64,000 nt of DNA, from positions 19,524 to 83,523 of the forward strand of contig PHAA01000014.1 in assembly GCA_002840245.1 (NCBI GenBank), in the 5' to 3' direction. Positions 19,889-28,260 of the stretch are shown one piece after another (positions within the stretch are counted from its first letter, which is position 1; each line of letters begins with the position of its first letter). Under the pieces are notes generated by a model that saw nothing but the letters and a program-made list of their open reading frames with translations, made no database searches and was not told where the DNA came from. Source of the DNA: Firmicutes bacterium HGW-Firmicutes-15. GTDB taxonomy: Bacteria > Bacillota > Syntrophomonadia > Syntrophomonadales > Syntrophomonadaceae. The position numbers were made by a program, and so were the translations under genes.

Positions 19889-20593
19889 TTATACCTCAAC
19901 ATAGCTCCCATACAGAGCCAGATTCAATACCCGGCAGGCATTTTGCGCTTTCAGAGCATTATTTTCGGTCAAAAATATATAGTAATAAATTGATTTCTCT
20001 TTGTTCGTGAAAATACCTCCCAGGCAATCACCAGAAAGCAATTCTATTTTATCTTCGCTAGCTTTGCTGCCGCTCAGATAACGAATACTCTGCAGGCGAC
20101 TAACAAAAGAGTAACGACCGATTCTGTCAAAATGGCTTTTTAGCCCCGTTTCTTTATAAGGGTTAGCACTTTCATATTTATAGACTAAAGCCTTCTGTCG
20201 GGGTTCAGGTAATTCAAGACTGCTGGCATTATCAAATTTCATTAATTCCAGATGGGTAAGAATGGTGAAGTTATCTAAACCATAAGGGTATGTATATTCC
20301 AAATAGTCATGCAAGTAAAGGGGGAATGCACCGATAGATATGGAATTGCTTTTTAGATCTTCCGTGAGCTGTGGATTATTTAGAAGGCAATCATAAAAAT
20401 CATCAATACCATAAGCAAAACGGGGTATAAAGGTATTATAATCCCGGTACAATATGGCAGCGAATCTCTCATAAAAGAGCAGATAGGACTCGGGAGATGA
20501 AGAACGCAACTTCTCAGCATAATGCATAAGATTACTATATTCTTCTTCGCTTAAGGCCTGTTGACGATACAATTTTCTGAAAATTATTCGCAT
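19889..20593 (-). CDS. Protein of unknown function
   Basis: A 234-residue soluble protein, unrecognised. It is rich in aromatic residues (many Tyr and Phe), with a helical first third and a mixed remainder; no membrane segment, signal peptide or metal motif is visible. It begins 38 bases after the deacetylase stop and ends five bases before the next start, so it leads the three or four co-transcribed unknown genes. Function unknown; a partner role in a complex with the downstream proteins is an inference from tight gene packing. Confidence 0.6.
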   Translation of the reverse strand: MRIIFRKLYRQQALSEEEYSNLMHYAEKLRSSSPESYLLFYERFAAILYRDYNTFIPRFAYGIDDFYDCLLNNPQLTEDLKSNSISIGAFPLYLHDYLEYTYPYGLDNFTILTHLELMKFDNASSLELPEPRQKALVYKYESANPYKETGLKSHFDRIGRYSFVSRLQSIRYLSGSKASEDKIELLSGDCLGGIFTNKEKSIYYYIFLTENNALKAQNACRVLNLALYGSYVEV

Positions 20594-20631
20594 ATTCGCT
20601 ACACCTATCCCCGTACACTTTACTTTGTCCC

Positions 20632-21501
20632 CTATCCACCAAATGTACTAAAAATATAGCCCTGAGCCTGCAGGTCGGTAATAATCTGTTCCAAGGCTTC
20701 AGTATTGCTTTGGGAAACCGCATGCAGCAGGATGACTGCACCAGGGTGTATATTATCTAGAACATGTTGGTGTGAAAATGTTGCTCCAGGTTGCTTATTG
20801 GGGTCCCAATCCTGAAAAGCCATGCTCCAGAAAACCGTAGCATATCCTAAATCATTGGTCCATTTCAGCGTGGTCGGTGAGTAGTTACCCATAGGAGGTC
20901 TTAAATATCTGGCCATTTGCCCGCCGGTCAGGTCGGAATATTTTTGTTCTAGAGATTTAATCTCCTGGTTAAACTTCTCCTGTGAAAGTGTAGGCAAATC
21001 AGGATGATTCAATGTATGATTACATACCAGATGCCCGGATGATTGCATTCTTTTGACCAGTTCGGGTTGAGTCTGAATAAACTGGCCGGTGATAAAGAAA
21101 TGAGCCTTAACCTTTTTGGTGCTGAGTATATCCAGTATCTTGGGCGTATATCCTAATTCATAGCCGCAATCAAAGGTTAGATAGATTTTCTTACTATTAT
21201 TAGGTTGAAGATAAAAGGCATTGTTTTCAGCCAGCAATGCAGCAATGTCTTTGTTTATTGAAGCCGGCTGGTGCTCTTGGTTTCTGGTAAACCACCAGGA
21301 TAACGGCTTGCTTGATACCTGGGTCGGTTCTTTGGCCGGGTTTTCGACTGCAACAGGTGTTGGTGCTGGTTTGGGTTCTTCCGGTGCTGGAATAGAGACC
21401 TGGGGAGGATTTTGAATTGTAGGATTAGCACCATTGGATTTGCAGCCTGCCAGAGTGGCTAGTATAATCATTAATAAAATGAAGGGAAGATATTTTTTCA
21501 T
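20632..21501 (-). CDS. PdaA-like polysaccharide deacetylase lipoprotein
   Basis: A 289-residue lipoprotein: signal peptide with lipobox L-A-G-C (Cys20), a Pro-rich linker (about 25-65) and a NodB deacetylase domain. Catalytic and metal residues are visible in T-F-D-C-G-Y-E, H-T-L-N-H-P-D, R-P-P-M-G-N-Y and D-W-D-P. The D-C-G-Y-E variant and the Q-D-W-D-P-N-K-Q-P-G stretch are typical of PdaA, which de-N-acetylates muramic acid for spore cortex muramic lactam. It heads the minus-strand unknown gene set, which hints that the set acts in the envelope or sporulation. Confidence 0.85.
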   Translation of the reverse strand: MKKYLPFILLMIILATLAGCKSNGANPTIQNPPQVSIPAPEEPKPAPTPVAVENPAKEPTQVSSKPLSWWFTRNQEHQPASINKDIAALLAENNAFYLQPNNSKKIYLTFDCGYELGYTPKILDILSTKKVKAHFFITGQFIQTQPELVKRMQSSGHLVCNHTLNHPDLPTLSQEKFNQEIKSLEQKYSDLTGGQMARYLRPPMGNYSPTTLKWTNDLGYATVFWSMAFQDWDPNKQPGATFSHQHVLDNIHPGAVILLHAVSQSNTEALEQIITDLQAQGYIFSTFGG

Positions 21502-21682
21502 CGATCATTACTCCTTCTGCCTGATGTAAGAATATTATGCCAAACCGATTTCATTATTATATATACTATACTAATTTTAGACTTATCGCTTACAATTTAG
21601 CCATAGTATTCAGGGACTATCAAAAAACAAATCAACAGTTACTGTGTTCATATACATATACGTTAGTTAGGTGGATGGCTTT

Positions 21683-22312
21683 ATGCAAATTATAAGTCTT
21701 ATAAGAAATAAAAAATATCGAATGCTGTTATTTCCTGTGATCTTTTTAATATTACTGGCATTAATAGCTATGGATAACATACAACTGGCATCGGGGCGTA
21801 GAGATTCAGTCATTTATACCTATGCTAACAGCTTCTTAAAAGGCGAGATCGGGTCAGGATATGGGATTGCTTCCAATGATAAGGTTTCTTTTGCCGGTTT
21901 GGAACCGGGAGATATTGTGCTGGGCGGTTGGCCAAATTGCGCTTATGGTCGTTTTTCTCATGCGGGAATATATGTAGGTGATAATATGGTCTTAGAAGGC
22001 TATGTTGATTATGGGCTGAGCGCTCAGGAGCTTAGTCATTATCTGAATTATTCGGAACTATGCCTGCTGCGAGTCGAAGCTAGCCGCGAAATCAAAGACA
22101 AGGCGGTAGCCTATGCCCTTGCGCACCAGGGGCAAATGTTTTATCCGGTAGCTTTTAAACAGGGCGAAAGATACTGGAATTGCAGTAAAATAATCTGGCA
22201 GGCTTATAATGTGCAAGGAATTAATCTGGATATAATTAATGATTTGTGGATTGCACCAGAGAGTTTTTCCGCCAGCCCCAGTGTTAAAATACTATATGAA
22301 AAGGGGACTTAA
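21683..22312 (+). CDS. Permuted NlpC/P60 (YiiX-like) papain-fold protein
   Basis: A 209-residue protein with one N-terminal membrane segment (about 13-31) and a circularly permuted papain-like domain. The likely catalytic His lies in F-S-H-A-G-I-Y-V-G and the Cys in W-N-C-S-K-I-I-W; the entry motif L-E-P-G-D-I-V precedes them. Members hydrolyse peptide or amide bonds, often in cell wall or lipids. I start at ATG 21683, eight bases after AGGTGG, rather than at the GTG at 21671. It overlaps the next gene by 17 bases. Confidence 0.75.
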   Translation: MQIISLIRNKKYRMLLFPVIFLILLALIAMDNIQLASGRRDSVIYTYANSFLKGEIGSGYGIASNDKVSFAGLEPGDIVLGGWPNCAYGRFSHAGIYVGDNMVLEGYVDYGLSAQELSHYLNYSELCLLRVEASREIKDKAVAYALAHQGQMFYPVAFKQGERYWNCSKIIWQAYNVQGINLDIINDLWIAPESFSASPSVKILYEKGT

Positions 22313-22787
22313 AATACTTGTAGCAATACTCAGGATTTATTTCCTGCATATATTTGCCGTTTTGGCAGTGTGGTTAGGGATGTACTATCCGGGTTTGGAT
22401 ATTATTTTAGCTATCCTGTACCTAATTCTGTTGTGGGAAGAAGGAAAGCATAGCGCCCAGGTACTCCGTGATCATAAAAAACAAGGTTTAGTTGCAGTTT
22501 TATGGCAGCTGCCCGGGTTTTTTTTAGGGGCATCGGTACTGCTGGGATTGGATCGGCTGACTGACTTTGCTTATTATTTTGTTTTCATATTGGAATTATG
22601 GCACACTCCCGTCCTTCCGCTGGTATCACTTATACCAGCCTGGACGATTATAGATAAGCCGATTTACTATTATTGCTTGTTCCTGATGGTTCCAGTTCTG
22701 GCAATATTATATTACCTGCCTGTCCGTAAAAAAGTTAATCCGTTGGCTACATTGACATCCAAAACCGATTTAACGGTGATGATGTAA
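22296..22787 (+). CDS. Integral membrane protein of unknown function
   Basis: A 163-residue hydrophobic protein with four or five predicted membrane segments, unrecognised. Its ATG lies inside the end of the upstream papain-fold gene, suggesting coupled translation and a shared task. Ribosome site is weak. An inverted repeat (ATCCGTTGG at 22738 with CCAACGGAT at 22793) spans its stop codon and may mark the transcript end. Confidence 0.6.
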   Translation: MKRGLKILVAILRIYFLHIFAVLAVWLGMYYPGLDIILAILYLILLWEEGKHSAQVLRDHKKQGLVAVLWQLPGFFLGASVLLGLDRLTDFAYYFVFILELWHTPVLPLVSLIPAWTIIDKPIYYYCLFLMVPVLAILYYLPVRKKVNPLATLTSKTDLTVMM

Positions 22788-22807
22788 CTTCACCAACGGA
22801 TCTTTGT

Positions 22808-22928
22808 AGAAACAGTAACGGTTGTAATTCCGTTTAGGAAATTTTTGGTGTTCAAGTTTAAGATTTATCCCGTTAGGGGACTTAGACTTGAACACTACGG
22901 CTTCCCTGAAATAACCGTTACTGCTTCT
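22808..22928. repeat. 121-bp nested inverted repeat
   Basis: Outer arms at 22808-22823 and 22913-22928 share CAGTAACGGTT/AACCGTTACTG; inner arms at 22848-22862 and 22881-22895 share GTGTTCAAGT/ACTTGAACAC, and a TCCC/GGGG pair closes the centre. Such nesting predicts one long hairpin in RNA or a palindromic mobile repeat. It lies in the 345-base gap between the membrane protein and the HAD gene; the rest of the gap carries only the promoter at 23034. Confidence 0.6.
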
Positions 22929-23033
22929 AATCATAGAATGTGCAAATTCAGGTTTGATATACAGGTAAAATGTGGGAGGAGAAGTTGGTTGTGGGATTGT
23001 TCCTTGAAGATGGAATTTTATTAGTCAAAAACA

Positions 23034-23063
23034 TTGACAATATGACCTGTAAGTTAGTAGAGT
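23034..23063 (+). promoter_or_regulatory. Promoter for the HAD-family gene
   Basis: A perfect TTGACA (23034-23039) followed after 18 bases by TAGAGT (23058-23063), about 70 bases before the start codon at 23133. Confidence 0.5.
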
Positions 23064-23132
23064 ACAAAAAAATGTTGATATAGGCTTACAGCTACTTAGC
23101 TATACTAAAATGTTTATTGGGAGGGTGTTAAT

Positions 23133-23606
23133 ATGATTAATTTGTCCGTGCCCGGCAGGGAAATGAATATGGAATTGAAAAATCTGGTGCTCGATTTGAA
23201 TGGTACGCTTTCGGTTGACGGTATACTGGCAGCGGGTGTTGAATCAAGGGTAGCTCTGTTAAAAAAAGAACTGAAGGTATATCTATTAACCTCTGATACC
23301 CTTGGCTGTGGTTCCACTGTAGCTGAAGACCTGGGGATATCCATATTTAAAGTGGGTAACGAGCACGGTGGAGAAGACAAGCTGGATTTTTTAAACACTG
23401 TGGGTGCCGAAGAAACGGTAGTAATTGGAAATGGTTTTAACGATCGACTCGTTCTCGAACATGCAGCTTTGTCCATTGCAGTTATAGGTGGTGAAGGCTG
23501 TTGCGTACAGGCATTACAGAAAGCAGATATTGTGGTAAAGGATATTCAGGACGCCCTCGACCTGCTCCTCAGGCCATTGCGTATAGTTGCTACGCTCAGG
23601 GATTAA
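23133..23606 (+). CDS. HAD-superfamily hydrolase, soluble P-type-ATPase-like
   Basis: A 157-residue HAD phosphatase-fold protein with the nucleophile motif D-L-N-G-T-L-S near residue 21, a T-S-D motif near 50, the conserved lysine region near 84 and G-N-G-F-N-D-R near 99, the acidic motif. The D-L-N-G-T form is typical of small proteins resembling the P-domain of P-type ATPases. Substrate unknown. ATG follows GGGAGGG. Monocistronic, convergent with the next gene. Confidence 0.82.
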   Translation: MINLSVPGREMNMELKNLVLDLNGTLSVDGILAAGVESRVALLKKELKVYLLTSDTLGCGSTVAEDLGISIFKVGNEHGGEDKLDFLNTVGAEETVVIGNGFNDRLVLEHAALSIAVIGGEGCCVQALQKADIVVKDIQDALDLLLRPLRIVATLRD

Positions 23607-23624
23607 GTTCACCTAACCGATTTT

Positions 23625-23918
23625 TCACACAAGTCTTTGGGCGAATTTCTCATCACTGTCTAACAGATAAATGATTCCTTCAATCAGGGAAACTAAAGCA
23701 GGAATGAAAGTCCAAAAGAATAACAGGTAAAGGATTCCCATTCCGATCTTTCCCATATAAAACTTGTGAATGCCAAAACCGCCAAGCAATAAAGCCAAAA
23801 CTCCGGCCACGATGTGGTTCTTATCTGGAGCTGGGGTAAACTGCCTGATCCCACAACTTGTGCAAATTTCAGCTTTTTCACGAATGTTTGCACCACATTC
23901 ACGGCAATACTTATCCAT
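23625..23918 (-). CDS. TM2-domain protein with zinc ribbon
   Basis: A 97-residue protein: an N-terminal zinc ribbon (C-R-E-C-G-A and C-T-S-C-G), then a TM2 domain of two membrane helices separated by a short turn, with G-G-F-G-I-H-K-F-Y-M-G-K typical of the family. Function unknown across the family. Monocistronic, ATG behind GGAGGAG. Confidence 0.88.
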   Translation of the reverse strand: MDKYCRECGANIREKAEICTSCGIRQFTPAPDKNHIVAGVLALLLGGFGIHKFYMGKIGMGILYLLFFWTFIPALVSLIEGIIYLLDSDEKFAQRLV

Positions 23919-24235
23919 TCTATAGACTCCTCCTTCATTTACCAGTCAATAATATATACATATCTATGGTATCCTTAAAAATATTAATATTCGCTGTATA
24001 ATAGAAAAATTCAACGAAATATCGGGGATTTCTCTCGGTTTTGCTAATTTATAATATATGATTTTTTATAACAATTGGTGCTGTTTTTATTATTGCTGCC
24101 ATAGGCAGTGAAGGGTATTGCATTCAGGTAATATAGGGGCAAATGAAATAAACATATTATTAACGTGAATGTGAGTCATATATGTATTATAATTAAGGTT
24201 ATTTACCTCCTATAAGACTGCATTCAAGGTTGTTG

Positions 24236-24253
24236 TACAATGAATACATTGTA
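24236..24253. promoter_or_regulatory. Perfect 7-4-7 palindrome upstream of hdr operon
   Basis: TACAATG-AATA-CATTGTA is a perfect inverted repeat about 40 bases upstream of the -10 element of the hdr-flox operon, the place of a regulator binding site. It does not fit the canonical Rex or Fur box exactly. The 23939-24386 gap is otherwise A/T-rich and without a gene. Confidence 0.5.
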
Positions 24254-24291
24254 AATGTGATAATGTTCTCAAACAAAAAAAGGTTTTAGTG

Positions 24292-24300
24292 TGCTATAAT
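24292..24300 (+). promoter_or_regulatory. Extended -10 promoter for hdr-flox operon
   Basis: TGCTATAAT gives a TGn-extended perfect -10 hexamer about 85 bases before hdrC; no strong -35 is seen. It lies between two palindromes. Confidence 0.55.
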
Positions 24301-24326
24301 TACAAGAATTTTTACGGGAATCAATG

Positions 24327-24341
24327 TCGACAAATTGTCGA
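24327..24341. promoter_or_regulatory. Palindromic operator candidate just downstream of the -10
   Basis: TCGACAA-A-TTGTCGA is a perfect 7-1-7 inverted repeat located where transcription would start or shortly after, a position suited to a repressor. It differs from the upstream 7-4-7 palindrome. Confidence 0.5.
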
Positions 24342-24386
24342 TAGGTGATATTTATTTATTTTTAGGCGAGGAAAGGGGCGAGGACT

Positions 24387-24956
24387 TTGGGGAATGCCGT
24401 AAAACTGTCTCCGACCAGTGATAGCCAGAAGGCTCTAATTTCTAGATTAGAGAAAGAAGCAGGAACCAGCATTAATCTGTGTTATCAATGTGGAAAATGT
24501 ACGGCGGGTTGTCCAGCAGCGTTTGCCATGGATTATCCCCCGCGGCAGGTTATTCGGTTATTGCAGCTGGGACTGGTAGAGGAGGCCTTAAATACTGAAA
24601 GCGTTTGGATATGTGCTAGCTGTGAGACCTGTTCTTCGCGTTGTCCACGTGGGGTAGACATTGCTGCCCTGATGGATGCGGTGCGAAGGGAGGCTCTATT
24701 GCAGAATCGGGTTACTGATAAGAAGGTGGCGGCTTTCAATAAGGCTTTCTTAAATGGAGTAAAGTGGTTTGGCAGAACCTACGAGGCAGGATTACTTATA
24801 CAATACAATACTGCTACCGGCCAGTATTTAAAAGATGCAGAACTGGGTCTGCCTATGTTCCTGAAGGGCAAAGTGGGCATATTACCTGAAAAAATAAAGG
24901 GCCGTGATGCGATTAAGAAGATATTTGAACGGGCCCAGGAAAAGGGGGGTGAATAG
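24387..24956 (+). CDS. hdrC: Heterodisulfide reductase-type subunit C
   Basis: A 189-residue iron-sulfur protein with two [4Fe-4S] motifs, C-Y-Q-C-G-K-C-T-A-G-C-P near residue 32 and C-A-S-C-E-T-C-S-S-R-C-P near 75. HdrC relays electrons between the flavin subunit HdrA and the catalytic subunit HdrB. The TTG start follows GGGGCGAGGA. It is the first gene of a seven-gene operon, hdrC-hdrB-hdrA-floxDCBA, with one base to hdrB. No cytochrome b-type HdrE is present, so the complex should be cytoplasmic. Confidence 0.92.
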   Translation: MGNAVKLSPTSDSQKALISRLEKEAGTSINLCYQCGKCTAGCPAAFAMDYPPRQVIRLLQLGLVEEALNTESVWICASCETCSSRCPRGVDIAALMDAVRREALLQNRVTDKKVAAFNKAFLNGVKWFGRTYEAGLLIQYNTATGQYLKDAELGLPMFLKGKVGILPEKIKGRDAIKKIFERAQEKGGE

Positions 24957-24957
24957 G

Positions 24958-26220
24958 ATGAAGCTAGCCTATTATCCCGGCTGTTCTCTGGATGGCAGCG
25001 GGGTGGAATATGGTCTATCTACCCGTCGGACTGCAGCCATACTGGGAATAGAACTGGAAGAGTTAGAAGACTGGAACTGTTGTGGAGCTACTTCGGGACA
25101 TAACACTAATAAGATACTGTCCCTGGCACTTCCGGCGAGAAATCTGGCCATAGCGGAGAAGACCGGACTGGACATTCTGGCCCCTTGCGCGGCCTGCTAT
25201 AACCGTTTTCGCACTACCGAGCATGCAGTGCGCCATGATCAGAATCTAAAAGAAAAAATAGAAGCCATAATAGAAATGCCCTATAGTGCCAAACAAGAAA
25301 CCCTATCGATTCCCGACCTGTTAGCCAACAAAATAGGTATAGAAAAAATCCGGGAAAAAGTAGTAAGTTCTTTAACCGGAATGAAAGCGGCTTGCTATTA
25401 TGGATGCCTGTTGGTAAGACCGGTTGAACATACTGGCTTCGATGATGCGGAAGATCCTCAGAGCATGGACCAGGTAGTTAAAGCACTGGGAGCCCAGGCT
25501 ATAGACTGGCCCTACAAAACTGAATGCTGCGGGGCTGCTTTGGCTACTTCTCGGCCCGACGTGGGTACCAAAATGATTTATGAGGTTCTGTTGAATGCTC
25601 GGGAGACCGGGGCGGAATGCATTGTTACAGCGTGTCCGCTCTGCATGATGAACCTGGATATGCGCCAGAAAGCGGCTGAGAAAGCATACAACGTAAAATT
25701 TAATATACCCATATACTATATAACCGAACTTATAGCCATAGCCTGTGGAGACGCGCAGAAAACAGTTGGCATAGACAGACATTTTGTGGAAGCAGGCCAA
25801 TATTTGGTAACTGTCAAGGAAAGAGCCGCCGAGGCCAAAATTGCTGCAGAAAAGGCCGCCCTAGAAGCGGCCGAAAAAGCCAAGGCTAAAGCCGCGGCGG
25901 CAAAAGAGGCTAAGGAGAAAGCAGCCCAAACCGGAGACGCAGCCGCCCAGGATAAAACCCCCAAGAGCGGAGAAACCTCTGCTGCGCCGGACACTAAAAA
26001 AATTGATGGTTTTGTAACTGCTTTGACGAAGAATCCGGAGAAGATGGCTGCCAAACTGGTAGCGGACTCTGCTCAGGCTGGTGTCCTGGCCTCAATTATG
26101 GATGAAAAGAAGATTGGCAAATTGGCTATTTTGATGGCGAAGGATATGGAATTAGCCAAAAAAGCAGCCGCTGCTTTCGTGCAACAAGAACTGAAACGGC
26201 AGGGTGAATGTCAGGATTAA
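24958..26220 (+). CDS. hdrB: Heterodisulfide reductase-type subunit B with Ala/Lys-rich tail
   Basis: A 420-residue HdrB. The first 290 residues carry two CCG domains: Y-P-G-C, W-N-C-C-G-A and C-A-A-C in the first, Y-Y-G-C, E-C-C-G-A and C-P-L-C in the second. These bind the two noncubane [4Fe-4S] clusters that reduce disulfides in methanogens. Unusually, about 130 further residues follow: an Ala/Lys/Glu-rich coiled-coil-like linker and a small helical domain. ATG at 24958 follows GGGGGGTGA one base after hdrC. The natural disulfide substrate in bacteria is not established. Confidence 0.92.
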   Translation: MKLAYYPGCSLDGSGVEYGLSTRRTAAILGIELEELEDWNCCGATSGHNTNKILSLALPARNLAIAEKTGLDILAPCAACYNRFRTTEHAVRHDQNLKEKIEAIIEMPYSAKQETLSIPDLLANKIGIEKIREKVVSSLTGMKAACYYGCLLVRPVEHTGFDDAEDPQSMDQVVKALGAQAIDWPYKTECCGAALATSRPDVGTKMIYEVLLNARETGAECIVTACPLCMMNLDMRQKAAEKAYNVKFNIPIYYITELIAIACGDAQKTVGIDRHFVEAGQYLVTVKERAAEAKIAAEKAALEAAEKAKAKAAAAKEAKEKAAQTGDAAAQDKTPKSGETSAAPDTKKIDGFVTALTKNPEKMAAKLVADSAQAGVLASIMDEKKIGKLAILMAKDMELAKKAAAAFVQQELKRQGECQD

Positions 26221-26268
26221 TTTGATCCAATGAGAAGGGTGATTCCACAAAGGAGGGAGACGGAGTAG

Positions 26269-28260
26269 ATGAAAAAACGAGTAGGCGTATTTGTATGCGA
26301 ATGTGGAACCAACATCGCCGCTACTGTTGATACTGCCAGGGTAGCTGAATACGCAAAAACATTGCCCGGCGTTGTTTATGCCATCAATTATAAATATATG
26401 TGTTCAGATCCGGGACAGGAACTTATCCGAAATGCCATTGAGGAACAACAACTGGAGCAGGTCGTGGTAGCATCATGTTCCCCGCGTATGCATGAGATAA
26501 CGTTCCGCAAAGCCACTGCCGCCGGCGGATTGAATGCCTATATGATGGAAATGATTAATATCCGGGAACAGAATTCCTGGGTTCACCATGATCATGAGCA
26601 AGCCACCAATAAGGCCCAGTCTCTGGTCAGAATGGCGGTAGCTAAAGTCTTGCGTAATAAGCCCTTACAGGTATCAACTGTTCCCATTACCAAGAAAGCC
26701 ATGGTTATTGGGGGGGGTATTGCCGGTATGCAGGCTGCTCTGGATATAGCTGAAGGTGGGCATCAAGTCATCATTGTTGAAAGAGAGGCCTCCATTGGCG
26801 GGAAGATGACACAGCTCGACAAGACCTTCCCCACGATGGACTGCGCAGCCTGAATAGGCACTCCTAAGATGGTTGCTGCGGCGCAGCATCCTAACATTGA
26901 ACTCATGACCTATTCAGAAGTTACCAAAGTAAGTGGATATATTGGCAACTTCAAGGTTACAGTCAAACAAAAACCTAAATATGTTGATTGGGTCGCCTGT
27001 ACTGGGTGTGGAACCTGTATTGATAAATGTCCTACCAAAAAACTGGCCGATGAATTTGATTTTGGTATGGGTAAACGACCTGCCATTCATAAACTATTTG
27101 CGCAGGCGGTGCCGGGCAAACCCTACATTGATGCTGAAAACTGCTTGAAGCTGACCAAAGATAAATGTGGGATTTGCGAAAAAGTTTGTCCCACAGATGC
27201 CGTCAACTTCAAAGACATGGCAGTTGAAAAAGAAATTGAAATTGGTGCGATCATCATGGCAACCGGTTACGATCAGTTTAACTGGAAAGAAGCTTATGGC
27301 GAATATGGTTATGGTAAATATCCTGATGTTATCAGCGGTCTGGAATTTGAACGGTTGGTTTCCGCAGGCGGCCCTACCAGTGGACATATTGTTCGCCCAT
27401 CGGATGGGAAAGAACCCAAAAACATCGCCTTTATTAAATGCGTAGGTTCTCGAGATGACACGAAAGGCAAGAGCTATTGCTCTAGAGCCTGCTGTATGTA
27501 TACGGCCAAACACGCCTATCAGGTAAAGACTAAGATCGAAGATAGCGAAGCCTACGTCTTCTATATGGATGTTCGTACCGCGGGCAAGAACTATGAAGAG
27601 TTTTATCAACGGGCGTTAAATGCCGGTGCCAAATATATACGCGGCCGAGTCAGCAAAATCTACCCACGAGGGGATAAATTGATATTAAAATCCGAAGACA
27701 CGCTGATGGGTATGCCCATTGAAGTTGAAGCCGATATGGTGGTCCTAGCCACAGCCATGGTACCTTCAGCCGGTGCGGTGGAGCTGGCGAAAAAAATCGG
27801 CTTCTCTGTAGACAAAGACGGTTGGTTCCAGGAAGCTCATCCCAAGCTGCAGCCAGTGGAAACCTTTGCTGCCGGAGTTTATCTGGCTGGAACCTGCCAG
27901 GGACCCAAAGATATTCCCGATACGGTTGCACAAGCCAGCGGAGCTGCAGTCAAAGTTTTGGGTTTATTCTCAAAGACGGAACTGGCGACAGAACCTATGG
28001 TCTCGGAAGTGGATATTACGAAATGTTCAGGCTGCGGTTTGTGTGTGCCGATTTGTCCATATAATGCACTTTCCTTAAACGAGATTAACGAGCGGGGCGG
28101 ACATGGACACGGCCCCTTTACCCGTCAGGTTGCGGTAGTTAATAACAGCCTTTGTCAAGGATGCGGTTCCTGCTTGCCGGCTTGCCGGACCCTCGCCCTG
28201 AACTTAAGGGGCTTTAGTAATGACCAACTAGTATCGGAGGTGGACGCAGTATGTCTATAG
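26269..28260 (+). CDS. hdrA: Heterodisulfide reductase-type subunit A, selenoprotein (TGA at 26851 read as Sec)
   Basis: Read through one in-frame TGA (26851-26853, residue 195) this is a complete 663-residue HdrA; read as a stop it becomes two halves, the second without its own ribosome site. The TGA stands in T-F-P-T-M-D-C-A-A-U-I-G-T-P-K-M, where homologues have Cys or Sec as a cluster ligand next to the flavin. Also seen: the N-terminal C-E-C-G domain, the FAD motif V-I-G-G-G-I-A-G-M near 146, then cysteine motifs C-T-G-C-G-T-C, C-S-G-C-G-L-C and C-Q-G-C-G-S-C for ferredoxin-type clusters. HdrA is the electron-bifurcating flavin subunit. Reading frame stays intact across the TGA, which argues against a sequencing error or decay. 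Confidence 0.92.
26874..26888 (+). promoter_or_regulatory. Candidate bacterial SECIS hairpin of hdrA
   Basis: TGCTGC-GGC-GCAGCA forms a six-pair stem with a GGC loop beginning 27 bases after the TGA. Bacterial SECIS elements are hairpins just downstream of the UGA with guanines in the apical loop, so place and shape fit. No folding was computed. Confidence 0.5.

Noticed and set aside
24327..24341. Rex operator
   Set aside because: The half sites TCGACAA/TTGTCGA and 1-base centre do not fit the usual TTGTGA-N6-TCACAA form; kept only as a generic operator candidate.
26851..26853. HdrA split by a frameshift or nonsense mutation
   Set aside because: The frame is the same on both sides, all motifs are intact, and the TGA falls on a conserved Cys/Sec position; a second TGA of the same kind occurs in floxD.
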